A DNA stretch of 64,000 bases from Candidatus Gastranaerophilales bacterium (GCA_944325525.1 CALVAK010000012.1:1-64000); one strand, 5' to 3'; shown: positions 34,591 through 44,297, numbered from the stretch's first letter. The notes: a model not told the origin generated them from the letters alone. Made by a program: numbers and translations.

Positions 34591-36367
34591 TTAGCTGCTG
34601 TTCGCTTTCTTTTTTCGTATTTTTTCTTGTCTTACCAGGTTTTCTTCCAGGCTTTTTCTTCAAATCACTTTGTTTTTCTACTTCGACAACATTTAACTGA
34701 ACAACATCATTCGTCTTTTCATTTATATTATTATCAGATTTTTTCTTTTTTGATGTTGTTCTTTTAGTTTTCTTTACTGGTTTTTCCTTTTCTTCAACAA
34801 TTTCTTTTTTATTATTATTATCTTCTATATTTTCAACAATATCGACTTTTTCATTTGAAATAATTTTCTCATCTTTACTCTTATTTTCATCAATATCAGT
34901 TAATTCTTGTTGAATTTGCGTCTGCTGGTATTCGCTGTTTTTATTATTGAACTTAAAATTTTTCTTTTGTTGATTATTTTGGAGCAAATTATTTCCATTT
35001 TGTGCCAATTGTTCCTGCTGCTCAACAGCTAATGGATTATTGGCTTGATTGTTAAACACTTTATTTTGTTTATAGTTAGGTGTTTTATTTTTTATTTGTT
35101 GAACAGGAATTTTCAATTTTGCTGCTTTTGCTTTTATTTCACCTTCAGCTACAGGTGATGAAAATAGTAAATCATCAGCAATAAAACCTTGTCCCTGACA
35201 ATGAGGGCATTTTTTACTGAAAAGTTCTGACAAACTTTGTCCTTGTCTATGTCTTGTCAATTCAACAAGTCCAAGATCAGATAACTGTCCTACTTGAGGT
35301 TTTGCTTTATCTTTTTCCAAAGCAATCTCCAATTCTTCCATTATAGCAAGTTTATCGTTTCTGTTATTCATATCAATAAAGTCAATTATGACCATACCAC
35401 CAATATTTCTTAACCTTAGCTGCCTTGCTATTTCGTGAACAGCTTCTTTATTTGTTTTTAAAATAGTTTCGTCCTGGGTATTTGAACTTACAAACTTGCC
35501 GCTATTAACATCAATAACAGTAAGAGCTTCTGTAGTTTGTATAAACAAATATCCTCCGCTTGGAAGATTAACCTTTGTTTGCAGGGCAGATTTTATCTCT
35601 TTAATTATACCTGATGCCGCAAGTAACGTTTCAGAACCTTTATAAACATTAACAGAAATATTTTTATTCATATTCCAATTTTGCAAAATTTGCTGGGTTC
35701 TATGTACACCGTAAGAAGTATCCAAAATTATTTCATCAACATCTTCACTGCAAGCTTCCCTCATAACCCTGTATAATAAATCCTGATCTCTGTATAAAAG
35801 ACTCGGAGCAGGTCTTGTCTCTGCTGCTGCAATTATTGTATTCCATTTTTCAAGTAATATTTCTAAATCTTCCTGAATATCTGCATCTGACTGCCCTTCA
35901 GCTTCAGTTCTGACAATTACGCCTATACCAACAGGTTTTAAAAGGCTAATTATAGATTTTAATCTTGCTCTTTCTTTTGTTGACACTATTTTCTTCGAAA
36001 CATTTATTCCTGTTTCATGAGGCATCAAAACAAGAAATCTTCCGGGTAAACTAATAAGGGTTGATACTCTTGGTCCCTTATGGCCCACAGGCTCTTTTAC
36101 AACCTGTACAATAATTTTTTGTTTTGGCGATAGTTTTTCTTTTAAAGTACCTTTACCTATTGCATCATGTGCGTGCAAGAAACCCATTTTATCATGCCCG
36201 ACATTAACAAATGCAGCATCAATACTGGGCAGTATATTATCTACAGTAGCAAGGTAAACATCATTTAGCAGCATGTCTCCTTTGTGTACATAAAACTCGC
36301 ATATTTTGCCATCTTCTATAACTGCTGCAATATTATCTCTTTCTGCTACAACTATCGCTTTTGACAT
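34583..36367 (-). CDS. rng: Ribonuclease E/G
   Basis: A 594-residue protein. An S1 RNA-binding domain (about 35-120, DVYLATVDNILPSIDAAFVNVG) is followed by the RNase E/G catalytic core with VIDVNSGKFVSS and GGMVIIDFIDMNNR (metal-binding Asp residues) and the zinc-link CPHCQGQGF (about 386-394). The last ~190 residues are low-complexity Gln/Asn then Lys-rich and unlike the core, as in cyanobacterial RNase E. It cleaves AU-rich single-stranded RNA in mRNA decay and rRNA maturation. Preceded by the TIGR03960-type radical SAM gene, a neighbour of rng in many phyla. Length is between RNase G (~490) and E. coli RNase E (~1,060). Confidence 0.92.
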   Translation of the reverse strand: MSKAIVVAERDNIAAVIEDGKICEFYVHKGDMLLNDVYLATVDNILPSIDAAFVNVGHDKMGFLHAHDAIGKGTLKEKLSPKQKIIVQVVKEPVGHKGPRVSTLISLPGRFLVLMPHETGINVSKKIVSTKERARLKSIISLLKPVGIGVIVRTEAEGQSDADIQEDLEILLEKWNTIIAAAETRPAPSLLYRDQDLLYRVMREACSEDVDEIILDTSYGVHRTQQILQNWNMNKNISVNVYKGSETLLAASGIIKEIKSALQTKVNLPSGGYLFIQTTEALTVIDVNSGKFVSSNTQDETILKTNKEAVHEIARQLRLRNIGGMVIIDFIDMNNRNDKLAIMEELEIALEKDKAKPQVGQLSDLGLVELTRHRQGQSLSELFSKKCPHCQGQGFIADDLLFSSPVAEGEIKAKAAKLKIPVQQIKNKTPNYKQNKVFNNQANNPLAVEQQEQLAQNGNNLLQNNQQKKNFKFNNKNSEYQQTQIQQELTDIDENKSKDEKIISNEKVDIVENIEDNNNKKEIVEEKEKPVKKTKRTTSKKKKSDNNINEKTNDVVQLNVVEVEKQSDLKKKPGRKPGKTRKNTKKESEQQLNV

Positions 36368-36396
36368 ATTTTTTCCTTTTCTAAATTACAAACCTT

Positions 36397-38904
36397 TTAT
36401 AACTCGTTCATATTTTTGTCATAAAACTTCCGGCGAATTATCCTGAAATCCACATTATTAATATACAATTTTATAACATCATCAGGTTTCACAGAGGGAA
36501 TATCTTCTGACTGTCCTGTCTTTAAAATCATATAAATAACGTCATCGTTAACTTCTATGGATTTTATTGACTGTTTTATATTTACAAGTTTTTTTATACC
36601 TTTTTTGTTTATCTTCTCTATAAATATTTCATTACTTGAAGATATCTTATCTTTAATATACAACAAATCTTCATTTTTTAAAATACCCTTTTTAAAAGGA
36701 GAAAAAGAATATAAAGCCCACTGTGCCAATATATCAATAGACTCAGTCTGTTTAGTTATTTTCTTTATTTCCTTTACTTTTATATTTTCAGGTAATATTC
36801 TATTAAATATACTTTTTAATTCTTCTACACCTCTGTTATCATATATATCAATATCAATCAATTCACAATCACTCTCAACAAATAAAGGAAGAGCTATTCC
36901 TAGTGAAATTTTTGGAGTAGGATTAAAACCCTGGGAAAAACATAAGTTTAATCCCGAACGATAAAGCATTTTTATTATTGTATTCTGCCAATCTAAATGC
37001 GAAATATATCTTAATTCATTCTCTTTTGAAATTTTTACTCTATATTTAAATATTTCTTGCGGGGTATTTGTTTTTTGAGGTAACTCTGAAATATTTTTAG
37101 TATATTTAAATGGTTTATCCAGTATCTTTCGTGTATTAAATCTTTTACATACGCCACAATTCACACATTTAAATTCGCAGGGCACAATATTTACAGAATT
37201 TAATGCATTTTTATATTGTTCAATCATCCATTCTTTTGTTATTCCAATATCTATAATATCCCATGGCAATTTTTCATCGGTTTTATATTCTCTTTGTGCT
37301 TCATAATCAATATCGATACCGCATTTTTCCGCTATATCAATCCACAACTGTCTATCAATATTTTCATCCCAGGTTGATAAATATACTCCCTGTTTATTCA
37401 ATTCATAAAGAAATTTATTTAACCTTTTATCCCCTCTTGTTAATACACATTCCAATTTCGAAACAAAAGAATTATGATAATTTATTTTTATGCCTTTTAG
37501 AGTTTTTATTGATTCTGTCAAAAACTTAATTTTTTCTCTAATTTGTTCATGACTATTTTGCCCGAACCACTGAAAAGGGGTAAAAGGTTTCGGAACAAAT
37601 ATTGAAATTGTACAGGTAATATTCAACCCTTCTTGCATTTGAAGCTCTTTTTTCACTGCTTTACTTTGCCATCTTATTTTTTTTAGAAGTTCCACCATCT
37701 CTTCTAAATCTTCAAATGTTTCAGTAGGCAGACCTATCATAAAATAAAGTTTAATATGGCTGAACCCGTTTTTATAACAATTTAATATTGTGTTTATAAC
37801 TTGTTCTTCTGTTAAATTTTTATTTATTACATCTCTTAATCTCTGGCTACCGGCTTCAGGTGCAAGTGTTACTGTAGTTTTTCTAACCCCTTTTACAAGA
37901 CGGGCAAGATTCTGGCTATAGCGGTCAATTCTCTGGCTCGGAAGTGAAACCGAAATTTTTCGTTTGTTTAATTTATCTGATAAGCATTCAATAGTACTTT
38001 CAATATTAGAATAATCATTTGAGGATAAGGACAACAGAGAATATTCATCATAACCTGAAACTGATACAGACTCTTCTACCTTTGATATTATATCTTCTGC
38101 ATTTCTTTCTCTTATAGGTAAATTAACATGACCTGCCTGACAGAACCGGCACATTCTGCCGCAGCCACGCCTTATTTCAATTATAGTCCTATCGTGTATG
38201 CTTGATGAATACGGTATTGGTGCTTTTGTTATTATATCATCAGGTTTAAAATAATATATTCTTTTTTTAGTTTTTTTTGGATATTCCGGTGAATATATCC
38301 CTTCTATATTTGATAGTTCATATATTATTTGATTTCTGTTTTTACCTGTACTTTTCATCTTGTAATAACAATCTAAAAGGTCGATTATTACATCTTCCCC
38401 GTCACCAATCATAAATAAATCAATAAAATCTTCTATCGGTTCAGGGTTAAAACAACAAGGGCCTCCAGCAACTATTAAAGGTATATTTTCATGTCTTTCA
38501 GTTCTATAGAGAGGTATTTTAGACAATTTAAGCATTTCCAGCATCGCAGGATATGCAAGTTCATACTGCAATGAGAAACCAACTATATCAAAATCATTTA
38601 TGAATCTTTGCTCTTCAAGAGAGGTCAATGTTTCATTATTATCTTCAAGAATTTTCTTATAATCAAAATCCGGAGCATAAACCCTGTCTGCCATATATTC
38701 TTCATGCAAGTTCACTTTTGAATATAATATTTTTTGTCCCAAATTACTTATAGCAATTTCATATTTATCAGGGAAAGCAAAAACCATTTTAACTTTTGCA
38801 CTATTAAAATCTTTATTGCTGCTTAAATATTCGGAACCAATATACTGATACGGTTTTTTAACATTAAATAATTCACATTGTTTATCGACAGACAAATAAC
38901 TCAT
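36397..38904 (-). CDS. B12-binding-domain radical SAM protein with DUF2344 C-terminal domain (TIGR03960/TIGR03936 type)
   Basis: An 835-residue fusion. The N-terminal ~230 residues form a B12-binding-like Rossmann domain (VAGGPCCFNPEPIEDFIDLFMIGDGED). The radical SAM core has CxxxCxxC at Cys248, Cys252 and Cys255 (RRGCGRMCRFCQAGH). A cysteine-rich segment (CEFKCVNCGVCKRF, about 580-595) and a DUF2344 domain (YRVKISKENELRYISHLDWQN; RSGLNLCFSQGFNPTPKISLGIALP) complete it. The fused pair is widespread in anaerobes and often sits next to RNase G and L21 genes; its reaction is not established. It abuts the upstream orphan with no gap and lies 29 nt before rng. Confidence 0.88.
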   Translation of the reverse strand: MSYLSVDKQCELFNVKKPYQYIGSEYLSSNKDFNSAKVKMVFAFPDKYEIAISNLGQKILYSKVNLHEEYMADRVYAPDFDYKKILEDNNETLTSLEEQRFINDFDIVGFSLQYELAYPAMLEMLKLSKIPLYRTERHENIPLIVAGGPCCFNPEPIEDFIDLFMIGDGEDVIIDLLDCYYKMKSTGKNRNQIIYELSNIEGIYSPEYPKKTKKRIYYFKPDDIITKAPIPYSSSIHDRTIIEIRRGCGRMCRFCQAGHVNLPIRERNAEDIISKVEESVSVSGYDEYSLLSLSSNDYSNIESTIECLSDKLNKRKISVSLPSQRIDRYSQNLARLVKGVRKTTVTLAPEAGSQRLRDVINKNLTEEQVINTILNCYKNGFSHIKLYFMIGLPTETFEDLEEMVELLKKIRWQSKAVKKELQMQEGLNITCTISIFVPKPFTPFQWFGQNSHEQIREKIKFLTESIKTLKGIKINYHNSFVSKLECVLTRGDKRLNKFLYELNKQGVYLSTWDENIDRQLWIDIAEKCGIDIDYEAQREYKTDEKLPWDIIDIGITKEWMIEQYKNALNSVNIVPCEFKCVNCGVCKRFNTRKILDKPFKYTKNISELPQKTNTPQEIFKYRVKISKENELRYISHLDWQNTIIKMLYRSGLNLCFSQGFNPTPKISLGIALPLFVESDCELIDIDIYDNRGVEELKSIFNRILPENIKVKEIKKITKQTESIDILAQWALYSFSPFKKGILKNEDLLYIKDKISSSNEIFIEKINKKGIKKLVNIKQSIKSIEVNDDVIYMILKTGQSEDIPSVKPDDVIKLYINNVDFRIIRRKFYDKNMNEL

Positions 38905-39240
38905 TTAAGCAAGGTCTTCCGGAATATATCTTTCTATATCAATAATTTCGCCATAAATAGTATTGTTTCTGAAAATATTAAAAAAATCCAATAAAGAAGA
39001 ATACGGTACCTTATACTTATAAAGAGAGACACCAACAGAACTGTCTTTCATAACACTTACAATATAAAAACATCTGTTTGCGTATTCTCTTAATGATTCT
39101 TCTTTGAAATAATTCCCGTTATCATCTTTTGATAATTTCACATATTCAAATTCTTTAAACAGCATTTGCTGAATATCATTTTCAGCACCAATCTGCTTAT
39201 TAAACAGGTTAATTACTTTATCATTACTATCATCAGACAT
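38905..39240 (-). CDS. Small conserved-looking cytoplasmic protein, function unknown
   Basis: A 111-residue acidic protein with no signal peptide, membrane segment or recognised motif. Mid-part EYANRCFYIVSVMKDSSVGVSLYKYKV. Its stop codon abuts the start of the radical SAM gene and it lies 55 nt after gcvPB, so it belongs to the minus-strand run. Not recognised. Confidence 0.65.
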   Translation of the reverse strand: MSDDSNDKVINLFNKQIGAENDIQQMLFKEFEYVKLSKDDNGNYFKEESLREYANRCFYIVSVMKDSSVGVSLYKYKVPYSSLLDFFNIFRNNTIYGEIIDIERYIPEDLA

Positions 39241-39295
39241 AATATTATTGAATAAAAATTATCTAAAACAGTCAAGTTATTAACATTTTTTAATT

Positions 39296-40744
39296 TTATA
39301 CAATAGATTCAGAATGCAATTTATAAGCAAGATCAGGATGTCTGGCTGCCAGTGTCTCATCAACTTTTTTTACCGGAGTATTTATAGGATGATTTAAAAC
39401 CAGGTCAGGATTTTGTTTAATTTCTTCAGCGATTTCAATCATAGTATCTATAAAATCATCAAGCCTTTCTTTAGTTTCAGATTCTGTAGGCTCAATCATA
39501 ATTGCCTCATGTACTATCAACGGAAAATATACTGTAGGAGGATGAAAACCTGAGTCCATGAGTCTTTTTGCAATTGCAAGAGTATTAACACCCGCATCCT
39601 TTTGCTTTTCTCCTGACAAAACAAACTCATGCATGCATTTTTTGTCATACGGAAGCAAATAATATTGTTTTAATTTATTCATCATATAATTTGCATTTAA
39701 TACCGCATTAGCACTAACATTCTTTAACTCTTTGCCCTGTAGTAAAATATATACATATGCTTTCACCAGAACAGAAAAATTTCCGTAAAAAGCTTTCATT
39801 TTACCAATTGTATGTTTAATATCATATTGCCTTTTATAAGTCTTACCATCAAATTCGATAACAGGAGAAGGCAAAAAATCTTTTAACCTGTCAATAACAC
39901 AAACAGGTCCGGCTCCAGGACCGCCACCTCCGTGAGGAGTCGAAAATGTTTTATGCAGGTTTAAATGTACAATATCAAACCCCATTAACCCTGGATTTGT
40001 ATACCCCATAATCGCATTCATATTTGCTCCGTCATAATATAACAAAGCACCATAGTTATGAACTAATTTTGATATTTCAGTTATATTTTCTTCAAATAAC
40101 CCGAGTGTATTAGGATTTGTAAGCATTATAGCTGCTGTATTGTTATCTAAAACAGACTTTAAAGAATCAATGTCAACTAAGCCGTTTTCGTTAGATTTTA
40201 TTTCTACAACATTAAACCCGCACATTGCCGCACTAGCCGGATTTGTTCCGTGTGCAGAATCAGGAATTATTACATTTTTTCTTTGTTCACCGATTGTTTC
40301 AAAATATTTTTTTACAATCATCATTCCGCACAATTCACCGTGAGCACCGGCTGCAGGTTGCAGCGTAACAGCATCCATTCCTGTTATTTCTTTTAAGGCT
40401 TCTTGTAAATTATACATTATTTTTAATGCACCCTGGACATCTTCATCAGCTTGAAAAGGATGTATTTCCGTAAATCCTTCAAGAGAGGCTAATATTTCAT
40501 TAACCTTCGGATTATATTTCATTGTACAAGAGCCAAGAGGATAAAACCCCTTCTCAATACAAAAGTTTTTATCAGATAGTTCTTTAAAGTGCCGCATCAC
40601 CTCAAGTTCTGTCATTTCAGGCAGAATTGATTCATTGTTATAATTTAAATATTTCTTATCAATAAAATCAAAACTTACCGGTATATCAGTCAGATTTATT
40701 CCGTCTGTACCTTCTTTTGACTTTTCAAATATCAACTTTGTCAT
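39296..40744 (-). CDS. gcvPB: Glycine dehydrogenase (decarboxylating) subunit 2
   Basis: A 482-residue PLP enzyme, the C-terminal half of the split (two-gene) P protein. The PLP lysine is Lys265 in LNLHKTFSTPHGGGGPG. Other signatures are GFYPLGSCTMKYNPK (68-80), PDSAHGTNPASAAM and YYDGANMNAI. With subunit 1 it decarboxylates glycine and loads aminomethyl onto lipoylated GcvH. No gcvPA, gcvT or gcvH is next to it, which is unusual because gcvPA normally precedes. It sits 8 nt after the KDPG-aldolase-like gene. Confidence 0.93.
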   Translation of the reverse strand: MTKLIFEKSKEGTDGINLTDIPVSFDFIDKKYLNYNNESILPEMTELEVMRHFKELSDKNFCIEKGFYPLGSCTMKYNPKVNEILASLEGFTEIHPFQADEDVQGALKIMYNLQEALKEITGMDAVTLQPAAGAHGELCGMMIVKKYFETIGEQRKNVIIPDSAHGTNPASAAMCGFNVVEIKSNENGLVDIDSLKSVLDNNTAAIMLTNPNTLGLFEENITEISKLVHNYGALLYYDGANMNAIMGYTNPGLMGFDIVHLNLHKTFSTPHGGGGPGAGPVCVIDRLKDFLPSPVIEFDGKTYKRQYDIKHTIGKMKAFYGNFSVLVKAYVYILLQGKELKNVSANAVLNANYMMNKLKQYYLLPYDKKCMHEFVLSGEKQKDAGVNTLAIAKRLMDSGFHPPTVYFPLIVHEAIMIEPTESETKERLDDFIDTMIEIAEEIKQNPDLVLNHPINTPVKKVDETLAARHPDLAYKLHSESIV

Positions 40745-40752
40745 TATTTTCC

Positions 40753-41367
40753 CTAATTTCCTTTTACAATATTATAAGCCTTTAATGCCCTTTGCGTAAT
40801 TTCTTCATAAGAGGCATCTTTATACAAAGCCCTGCCAATTCCAACAGCTTTTGCACCTGCGTTAATATACGCTTTTATATCATCTATTTTAATACTTCCT
40901 GCAGCAATAACATTAATAAATTTCATTGGTCTTAACATATCTTCTATATACTCAGCACCACCCATTGGATGAGCAGGACTAATTTTGATAAGCTGAGTTC
41001 TCGCTTTCCACGCAGAATATGCTTCATTTGGAGTTGTCGCTGTCATTATGAGCGGAACTTTTTCACTTTTACACAGCCTTACAAGATTCATCTGAAAAAC
41101 AGGAGAAACTATAACATCAGATCCTGCATCAATTGCTATTTGTGCCTGTCTTTGAGTGATAATTCCGCCTGCCATAATAAGGGGGCGATCTTGTTTCTTT
41201 GACAATTCTTCAACAAAGTATACGGTTTCAGGTTTTTCAATTACAATTTCAATTACCTTTATACCTCCTTGAGATAATGCATTTATTATATTTCTCAGTC
41301 TATCTGTATCTGTAATACGAAGAACAGCAAAGATTTTTTCTTTTTCAATTATTTCAATAGGGTTCAT
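40753..41367 (-). CDS. KDPG/KHG aldolase-family protein
   Basis: A 204-residue class I aldolase of the Eda family: EKEKIFAVLRITDTDRLRNIINAL, GGIKVIEIVIEKPE, MAGGIITQRQAQIAIDAGSDVIVSPVF, then the Schiff-base lysine strand (LIKISPAHPMGG, replacing the usual KxFPA) and ETVNVIAAG-like strand INVIAAGSIKIDD. Eda cleaves 2-keto-3-deoxy-6-phosphogluconate or 4-hydroxy-2-oxoglutarate to pyruvate plus an aldehyde. The usual GAGTV motif reads MAGGII and ITLRT reads EIVIE, so the substrate may differ. No Entner-Doudoroff dehydratase is nearby. It lies 1 nt after cdaA. Confidence 0.8.
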   Translation of the reverse strand: MNPIEIIEKEKIFAVLRITDTDRLRNIINALSQGGIKVIEIVIEKPETVYFVEELSKKQDRPLIMAGGIITQRQAQIAIDAGSDVIVSPVFQMNLVRLCKSEKVPLIMTATTPNEAYSAWKARTQLIKISPAHPMGGAEYIEDMLRPMKFINVIAAGSIKIDDIKAYINAGAKAVGIGRALYKDASYEEITQRALKAYNIVKGN

Positions 41368-41368
41368 T

Positions 41369-42271
41369 TTATTTCTTTCTTAACTTCAATAAATTAGCCA
41401 TAAAGGCATTTTCAATCCTTTCATTAGATTCATTGGAAATTATTTTTTCCAAATCTTCTTTGAATTTAGTTATGTCTTCATATTTCCTCAATATCCCGTC
41501 GATAGCGACCGAAATGTCGCCGGTTTCCTCTGAAACAACAATACAAACAGAATCAGATATTTCACTTGCTCCTATTGCAGCTCTGTGTCTTGTTCCGTAT
41601 CTCCAGCTCAATTTTGGATCTTCAGTAAGTGGAAGAAGAACGCCTGCTGCAAGTATTTTATCATTATGTATTACCATTGCACCATCATGAAGAGGCGTAT
41701 TCGGGAAAAAAACAGTTAGAATTAATTCTGCTGATATATCTGCATTAATGGTGGTACCTACTTCATTATATAATGATTTGTCTTCTGATCTTTGAATAAC
41801 AATTAAAGCTCCTCTTTTAACTCTGCTGCAATATTTTACTGCTTCAGTCAATTCTTTAACAACATTTGTTTTTTGTTCATTATTGTTATTCTTAAAAGAA
41901 AAAAAGTTTTTAGCATCAAACTTTGTTTGTCCTAAATGTACAAGCAACTTTCTTAATTCCGGCTGGAATACAATAACCATTGAAAGCAAAATACCGCTAA
42001 GCAAATATTGGGCAGCCTGTCCTAAAATTTGGAAATTCAAAGCAATCAATACAGCACTAAATATCCAAGCTGTTATAATAAACAACAAAATACCTCTTAC
42101 CAATTTTTCAGCCTGAGTGTTTCTGATAAATTTGATATAAAAGGAAATAATAATAAGTATAATTATTACAACCTGAGCAAAATCTTTGAATGTAAAGGTA
42201 GCAGGGTTATTAACCAACTCTCCGCTGCTAAAAAAATTTCTGTACATTTCAAAAATAGTATCAAGCATCAA
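41369..42271 (-). CDS. cdaA: Diadenylate cyclase CdaA (c-di-AMP synthase)
   Basis: A 300-residue protein with three transmembrane helices (about 32-47, 60-80 and 88-102), a short linker and a DisA_N/DAC domain. Both catalytic motifs are intact: DGA (196-198, in PLHDGAMVIH) and RHR (228-230, in GTRHRAAIG). It makes cyclic di-AMP from two ATP at the membrane; c-di-AMP controls potassium and osmotic balance and cell-wall stress. The regulator CdaR and glmM, common neighbours in Firmicutes, are absent. It lies 4 nt after lysA; that link to the diaminopimelate (peptidoglycan precursor) pathway is common in this lineage only by inference. Confidence 0.94.
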   Translation of the reverse strand: MMLDTIFEMYRNFFSSGELVNNPATFTFKDFAQVVIIILIIISFYIKFIRNTQAEKLVRGILLFIITAWIFSAVLIALNFQILGQAAQYLLSGILLSMVIVFQPELRKLLVHLGQTKFDAKNFFSFKNNNNEQKTNVVKELTEAVKYCSRVKRGALIVIQRSEDKSLYNEVGTTINADISAELILTVFFPNTPLHDGAMVIHNDKILAAGVLLPLTEDPKLSWRYGTRHRAAIGASEISDSVCIVVSEETGDISVAIDGILRKYEDITKFKEDLEKIISNESNERIENAFMANLLKLRKK

Positions 42272-42275
42272 TTAC

Positions 42276-43601
42276 CTAACTCAGCCTATCGGGGATTACA
42301 TCCAACCCGCACAAATCTTCATAAGTCTGCCTATTTATTATAATATCAGATTTTCCATTATTTACAAGTACTGCAGCAGGTTTTAAAACTCTATTATAAT
42401 TGCTTGCCATAGAATAACCATATGCTCCTGTATCATAAAAGCAGATTATATCTCCCTCTTCAATCTCAGGAAGTAATATATCCTTTGCAAGTATGTCTCC
42501 GGACTCACAAAATCTACCTGAAATTGTAACTTTTTTATCTTTATTTTCATTAGGCTTGTTTGCAATATCAACAGTATATTTAGCTTGATAAAGGCTGGGA
42601 CGGGCATTATCAGCCATTCCGCCATCAACCGCCTGATATTTTCTTCCCTTAGGCACCTGTTTTGAACTTCCAGCAGTATATAGAGTTACACCTGAAGTTC
42701 CTACTAAACTTCTTCCCGGTTCAATGAAAACAACAGGTTCTTCTATTCCGTATTTTGTACTGTGAGTTTTTATTGATTCTATTATTGTTTGAGCTATTTC
42801 ATCCACTGAAATCGGCTTGTCAGAATCAGTATATTTTATTCCTAGCCCTCCACCTAGATTTATTTCTTTTAACAGAATATTGTGTCTATCTTTTATTCTT
42901 TTTATTTCCTTGAAAATAACATCAACTTCATCAAAATAAACTCTTCTCTCAAAAATTTGAGACCCGATATGTGCGTGAAGCCCGACTATATTCAAATTAT
43001 TATATTCATTTTTTATTAAGTCTATTGCTTCATCAACTTGAGTTAAATCAAATCCAAATTTAGAATCAAGATGACCGGTCTGTATATATTCATGAGTATG
43101 ACATTCAATCCCCGGTGTTATTCTAAGCAAAATACGAATTTGTTTATTATATGATTGTGCAGCATTATTTAAAAGAGCAAGTTCAAAAAAATTATCGACA
43201 GATATTGTGCCTATTCCGTATTCAATAGCCATATTTATTTCTTCAGGAGATTTATTATTTCCGTTGAATAAGGTTTTTGACATATCAAATCCGGAAGTTT
43301 TTGCTGTAAATATTTCACCACCGGAACATAAATCAAGGCCAAAACCTTCTTCTTGCATTATTTTACATATTGCCTTAGTCATAAATGCTTTGGCAGCATA
43401 CATCATTCTCATTTTTGGATATGCTTTAAAAGCACTCTTATAGCTTTGTGTCATAGAACGAATTGTCTGTTCATCAAAAACATAAAGCGGAGTTGAATAT
43501 TTTTCGGCAAGTTCAACTAAATCACATCCGCCTATTTCTATATTTCCTTTTGAATTAATTTTTGTTGTAACAGGTCTTATTTCCTGATTTGCACTCTTCA
43601 T
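42276..43601 (-). CDS. lysA: Diaminopimelate decarboxylase
   Basis: A 441-residue fold-III PLP enzyme. The PLP lysine is Lys71 in MMYAAKAF. HIGSQIF, EINLGGGLGI, EPGRSLVG, and the active-site CESGD (GRFCESGDILAKD) are all present. It decarboxylates meso-diaminopimelate to lysine, the last step of lysine synthesis. A strong AGGAG precedes the ATG, and this is the first gene of a run through cdaA, the aldolase, gcvPB, an orphan, the radical SAM gene and rng. Confidence 0.95.
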   Translation of the reverse strand: MKSANQEIRPVTTKINSKGNIEIGGCDLVELAEKYSTPLYVFDEQTIRSMTQSYKSAFKAYPKMRMMYAAKAFMTKAICKIMQEEGFGLDLCSGGEIFTAKTSGFDMSKTLFNGNNKSPEEINMAIEYGIGTISVDNFFELALLNNAAQSYNKQIRILLRITPGIECHTHEYIQTGHLDSKFGFDLTQVDEAIDLIKNEYNNLNIVGLHAHIGSQIFERRVYFDEVDVIFKEIKRIKDRHNILLKEINLGGGLGIKYTDSDKPISVDEIAQTIIESIKTHSTKYGIEEPVVFIEPGRSLVGTSGVTLYTAGSSKQVPKGRKYQAVDGGMADNARPSLYQAKYTVDIANKPNENKDKKVTISGRFCESGDILAKDILLPEIEEGDIICFYDTGAYGYSMASNYNRVLKPAAVLVNNGKSDIIINRQTYEDLCGLDVIPDRLS

Positions 43602-43664
43602 TTTAACTCCTCTCTCCGGCTAATACATAAGTTATTCTTATGATATCATAAAAGACTAATAAAC

Positions 43665-43692
43665 TTGATAAACAGAAAAAAAGTATTATTAT
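43665..43692 (+). promoter_or_regulatory. Candidate promoter giving a leaderless message
   Basis: TTGATA (43665-43670) and TATTAT (43687-43692) are 16 bp apart, and the -10 box ends 7 nt before the ATG at 43700. No Shine-Dalgarno sequence is present. Confidence 0.5.
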
Positions 43693-43699
43693 ATAAATT

Positions 43700-44263
43700 A
43701 TGAAGAAGAATCTATTTTTAATTATCTTTTTTATATTTTCAGCACTTCCGGTTTATTCATCCGATCTTGATTTAGACACACTTTATGAGTCGGCAGAACC
43801 GTTTTCTTCAAAGTTATATAACGATATTGACCCGTATCAGGATGAAGATACCATCCGTTATGCCTGGTCGCCGTACCCGTTATTCAGAACATCAGCAGAG
43901 CTTTACTTTAAAAATATAAAAATTGAACCGGGTTATTATTTATTAACCCCGAGAACTTTAAAAGAAAAAGATTATGTTTTATTCAAACAAAACGGGAAAG
44001 TTGAACATATAATTCCCGTCGTAAAAAAAGAAGCAACACCGTTAAATTTTTATAATGCAAATACCCCTCAAATAAAAAAAACAAAATGGCAAAAATTTAC
44101 ACAGGCAATTAGAAAAAAATTCTACAATACAGCTAAAGACTCAGGAAGATCAACTCCACCCAGCTCTTTAATTAATATTGATGTTGAAACAAAATATATT
44201 ATTATGAATTTTTATTACGGAGAAAATAAATATATTGTTTTATTTAAACGCAGCCCGTATTAA
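43700..44263 (+). CDS. Secreted/periplasmic protein of unknown function
   Basis: A 187-residue protein with a signal peptide (NLFLIIFFIFSALPVYSS). The mature part contains YAWSPYPLFRTSAELYFKN, followed by GYYLLTPRTLKEKDYVLFKQNGKVEHIIPVV, suggesting a small beta-rich domain, then a basic stretch (about 128-145) and a C-terminal strand (YIIMNFYYGENKYIVLFKRS). It is alone on its strand, between lysA and the convergent zinc-ribbon gene. Not recognised. Confidence 0.7.
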   Translation: MKKNLFLIIFFIFSALPVYSSDLDLDTLYESAEPFSSKLYNDIDPYQDEDTIRYAWSPYPLFRTSAELYFKNIKIEPGYYLLTPRTLKEKDYVLFKQNGKVEHIIPVVKKEATPLNFYNANTPQIKKTKWQKFTQAIRKKFYNTAKDSGRSTPPSSLINIDVETKYIIMNFYYGENKYIVLFKRSPY

Positions 44264-44297
44264 AAATTCCTGAAAAAATATTATTGCTGTCTCTTTT

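Noticed and set aside
36557..36964. Plus-strand 135-codon frame inside the radical SAM gene
   Set aside because: It lies antisense within the well-conserved DUF2344 domain and is low in plausible protein features.
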